Assembly: GCA_041690535.1 (NCBI GenBank) | Contig: JAWLHA010000035.1 | Coordinates: 1 to 45,556 of the forward strand | Direction of reading: 5' to 3' | Length of the DNA: 45,556 nt | From: JAWLHA01 sp041690535 | GTDB taxonomy: Bacteria; Pseudomonadota; Gammaproteobacteria; Thiohalomonadales; Thiohalomonadaceae | In this document: in pieces, positions 44,309-45,556 of the stretch | Numbering within the stretch: position 1 is the stretch's first letter | Layout: each line of letters opens with the position of its first letter | The notes under the pieces: generated by a model | What the model saw: only the letters and a program-made list of their open reading frames with translations | Told to the model about the DNA's origin: nothing | Databases searched by the model: none | Made by a program: the position numbers and the translations under genes

Positions 44309-44352
44309 AAGATACTCTCGGTTCTGCGGCTCAACCGATTTTTTCAGTGTCT

Positions 44353-44385
44353 CACTAGCAACTAGCCACTAGTAAACTAGCAACT
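44353..44385 (+). repeat. CTAGCAACTAGCCACTAG word tract before hslO
   Basis: Reiterated ACTAGCAACTAG words run up to four bases before the hslO ATG and occupy the place of a ribosome site; no Shine-Dalgarno sequence is visible there. Confidence 0.55.
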
Positions 44386-44388
44386 CCC

Positions 44389-45255
44389 ATGAACGACACC
44401 CTCCAACGCTTCCTCTTCGAACGGCTTGCCATTCGCGGCGAGCTGGTGCATCTGGACGCCTCCTGGCAGGCGGTGCTGGAGCGCCACCCCTATCCGTCCC
44501 GGGTGCGCGATGTGCTGGGGGAGGCCATTGCCGCCAGCGTGCTCCTCGCCGCCACCCTCAAGTTCGAGGGTTCGCTCATCCTCCAGGTACAGGGCAACGG
44601 ACCGGTGTCGCTACTGGTGGTGGAGACCACCAGCGCCCGCACCATCCGCGCTGTGGCCCATTGGGAGGGGGAGGTGCCGGAGGGGTCGCTCCGGGACGCC
44701 TTTGGTGATGCCCGCCTGGTAATCACCATTGAGCCCGACTCGGGGGAGCGCTACCAGGGGATTGTGGAACTGGTGGGCGATCACCTCTCCCACGCCCTGG
44801 AACACTACCTGGAGCGCTCGGAGCAGCTCCCCACCACCCTGCTGGTTGCCGCCGACGCCAACATCGCCGCGGGGCTGCTGGTGCAGAAGTTGCCCGGCGA
44901 GGATGCCGAAGATCAGGACGCCTGGAACCGCATCGCCACCCTGGCGGCAACCCTGACCCCCGAAGAGCTGCTGGGGCTCGAGCAGGGCGAGGTGATCCGG
45001 CGGCTGTTTCATGAGGAGGATGTGCGGCTGTTCGAGTCGGAGCCGGTCAGCTTTCGCTGCTCCTGCTCCCGGGACCGCGTCGCAAACGCCTTGCGCAGCA
45101 TCGGCCGGGAGGAGGTGCGTTCCATTATCAGCGATGAAGGCGTGGTGGCGGTCACCTGTGAATTCTGTAACATGCGCTACGACTTCGATGCGGTGGATGC
45201 AGAGCAGCTCTTTTCCGAACAGCCCCAGCCCGAAGTGCGGCCGACGCGGCACTGA
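44389..45255 (+). CDS. hslO: Redox-regulated chaperone Hsp33
   Basis: Cytoplasmic holdase of 288 aa (E. coli 292) activated by oxidation. The C-terminal zinc site has C224 and C226 (CSC) and C257 and C260 (CEFC). When oxidised it releases zinc and exposes its substrate-binding surface. The N-terminal core has ILQVQGNGPVSLLVVE. The start codon follows a low-complexity word tract and lacks a clear ribosome site. The gene is monocistronic. Confidence 0.96.
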   Translation: MNDTLQRFLFERLAIRGELVHLDASWQAVLERHPYPSRVRDVLGEAIAASVLLAATLKFEGSLILQVQGNGPVSLLVVETTSARTIRAVAHWEGEVPEGSLRDAFGDARLVITIEPDSGERYQGIVELVGDHLSHALEHYLERSEQLPTTLLVAADANIAAGLLVQKLPGEDAEDQDAWNRIATLAATLTPEELLGLEQGEVIRRLFHEEDVRLFESEPVSFRCSCSRDRVANALRSIGREEVRSIISDEGVVAVTCEFCNMRYDFDAVDAEQLFSEQPQPEVRPTRH

Positions 45256-45457
45256 AGGGGGAAGGGACCGACAGGGAGTGTGGATGGAGCGCCGCAACAT
45301 CCGGGGTAGTGCCACGGTCTCCCTCCGCTGCGCTTCATCCGGGCTACATCACCATATCACTGAGGGCCAAAGCTCCGGGGAGACCGCCCGGGAGCAGGAC
45401 GCCTGTGAAACCGCATCCCCATTCTGGCGCCACCCTGACCGCCAGCCTACTCGATCT
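45256..45457. other. Intergenic stretch with a REP-like half site
   Basis: Contains TCCCTCCGCTGCGCTTCATC and on (45320-45347), a widespread intergenic word of gammaproteobacteria related to the GCGCAGC motifs at 44061. No gene seen. Confidence 0.5.
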
Positions 45458-45556
45458 CGCAGGGTAAACGCATACTTACCCAAGAGCGATGTAAGTCCTT
45501 GAAAGCAGGTCGTCGGCCGCATGGACGCGGCCGTCGAGCGTACACGGATGTATTCA
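45458..45556 (+). repeat. MITE-like element, left part, cut by window end
   Basis: Begins CAGGGTAAACGCATAC and runs through the left arm and GC-rich hinge to TGTATTCA. It matches the module-less 166-bp copy at 19032-19197 (read in reverse). About 67 bp of right arm would lie beyond the window. Confidence 0.88.

Overview
The window is high-GC DNA whose gene content and operon orders are those of a gammaproteobacterium. I would place it near the sulfur-oxidising purple-bacterial relatives (Chromatiales/Ectothiorhodospiraceae-like), but that is inference from gene content only. The evidence is the mreBCD-mrdAB-mltB-rlpA-dacA-dat-ybeD-lipB-lipA order, cydABX-ybgE, gatCAB, hslO and a complete bacterial selenocysteine system. 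No phage, integrase, transposase or CRISPR array is visible. The mobile DNA consists of short non-coding palindromic elements.

Layout. 1-1633: half of a dispersed repeat, a Crp/Fnr-type regulator and a hotdog thioesterase. 1835-7230: cytochrome bd oxidase operon (cydA, cydB, cydX, ybgE, minus strand) diverging from a PAS/sigma-54 activator. The intergenic region holds a sigma-54 promoter pointing at cydA and a perfect palindrome that could be the enhancer site. 7610-8710: orphan GT-B glycosyltransferase-like gene. 8852-16412 (minus): selD, selC (tRNA-Sec), selB, selA, then a peroxiredoxin whose peroxidatic residue is encoded by an in-frame UGA followed by a SECIS-like hairpin, then a SulP transporter with a Cys-rich tail. 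16798-18838: two-component system. 19383-21470: diguanylate cyclase with a heme-c-type sensor. 21631-24059: a secreted beta-helix/FN3 protein with a CFI-box C-terminus, coupled to an outer-membrane barrel. 24086-25696: HD-GYP phosphodiesterase. 25842-28312: TPR/NTF2-like protein and L,D-transpeptidase. 28532-40324 (minus): lipoate synthesis, cell-wall and cell-shape genes. 40448-43852: gatCAB. 44389-45255: Hsp33.

How it works together. The selenium block is self-contained for Sec insertion: selenophosphate supply (SelD), tRNA (selC), conversion of Ser-tRNA to Sec-tRNA (SelA), delivery (SelB) and a client selenoprotein (PrxU). The bd oxidase, Fnr-like regulator, Prx and Hsp33 give the window a redox/low-oxygen flavour. 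The c-di-GMP synthase and phosphodiesterase lie close together.

Most striking non-coding content. A MITE-like repeat family with long terminal inverted repeats recurs at seven loci. Insertions are flanked by about 10-bp direct repeats (exact at 13576-13651 and 32675-32890), and a 50-bp internal module varies from 0 to at least 2 copies. Both window ends lie inside copies of it, so the window is probably a whole contig broken at the repeat. Several operons (cydB/cydX, mreB/mreC, gatC/gatA, gatA/gatB) also carry low-complexity, word-like imperfect hairpins between genes. mreC seems to start at an AUA codon.
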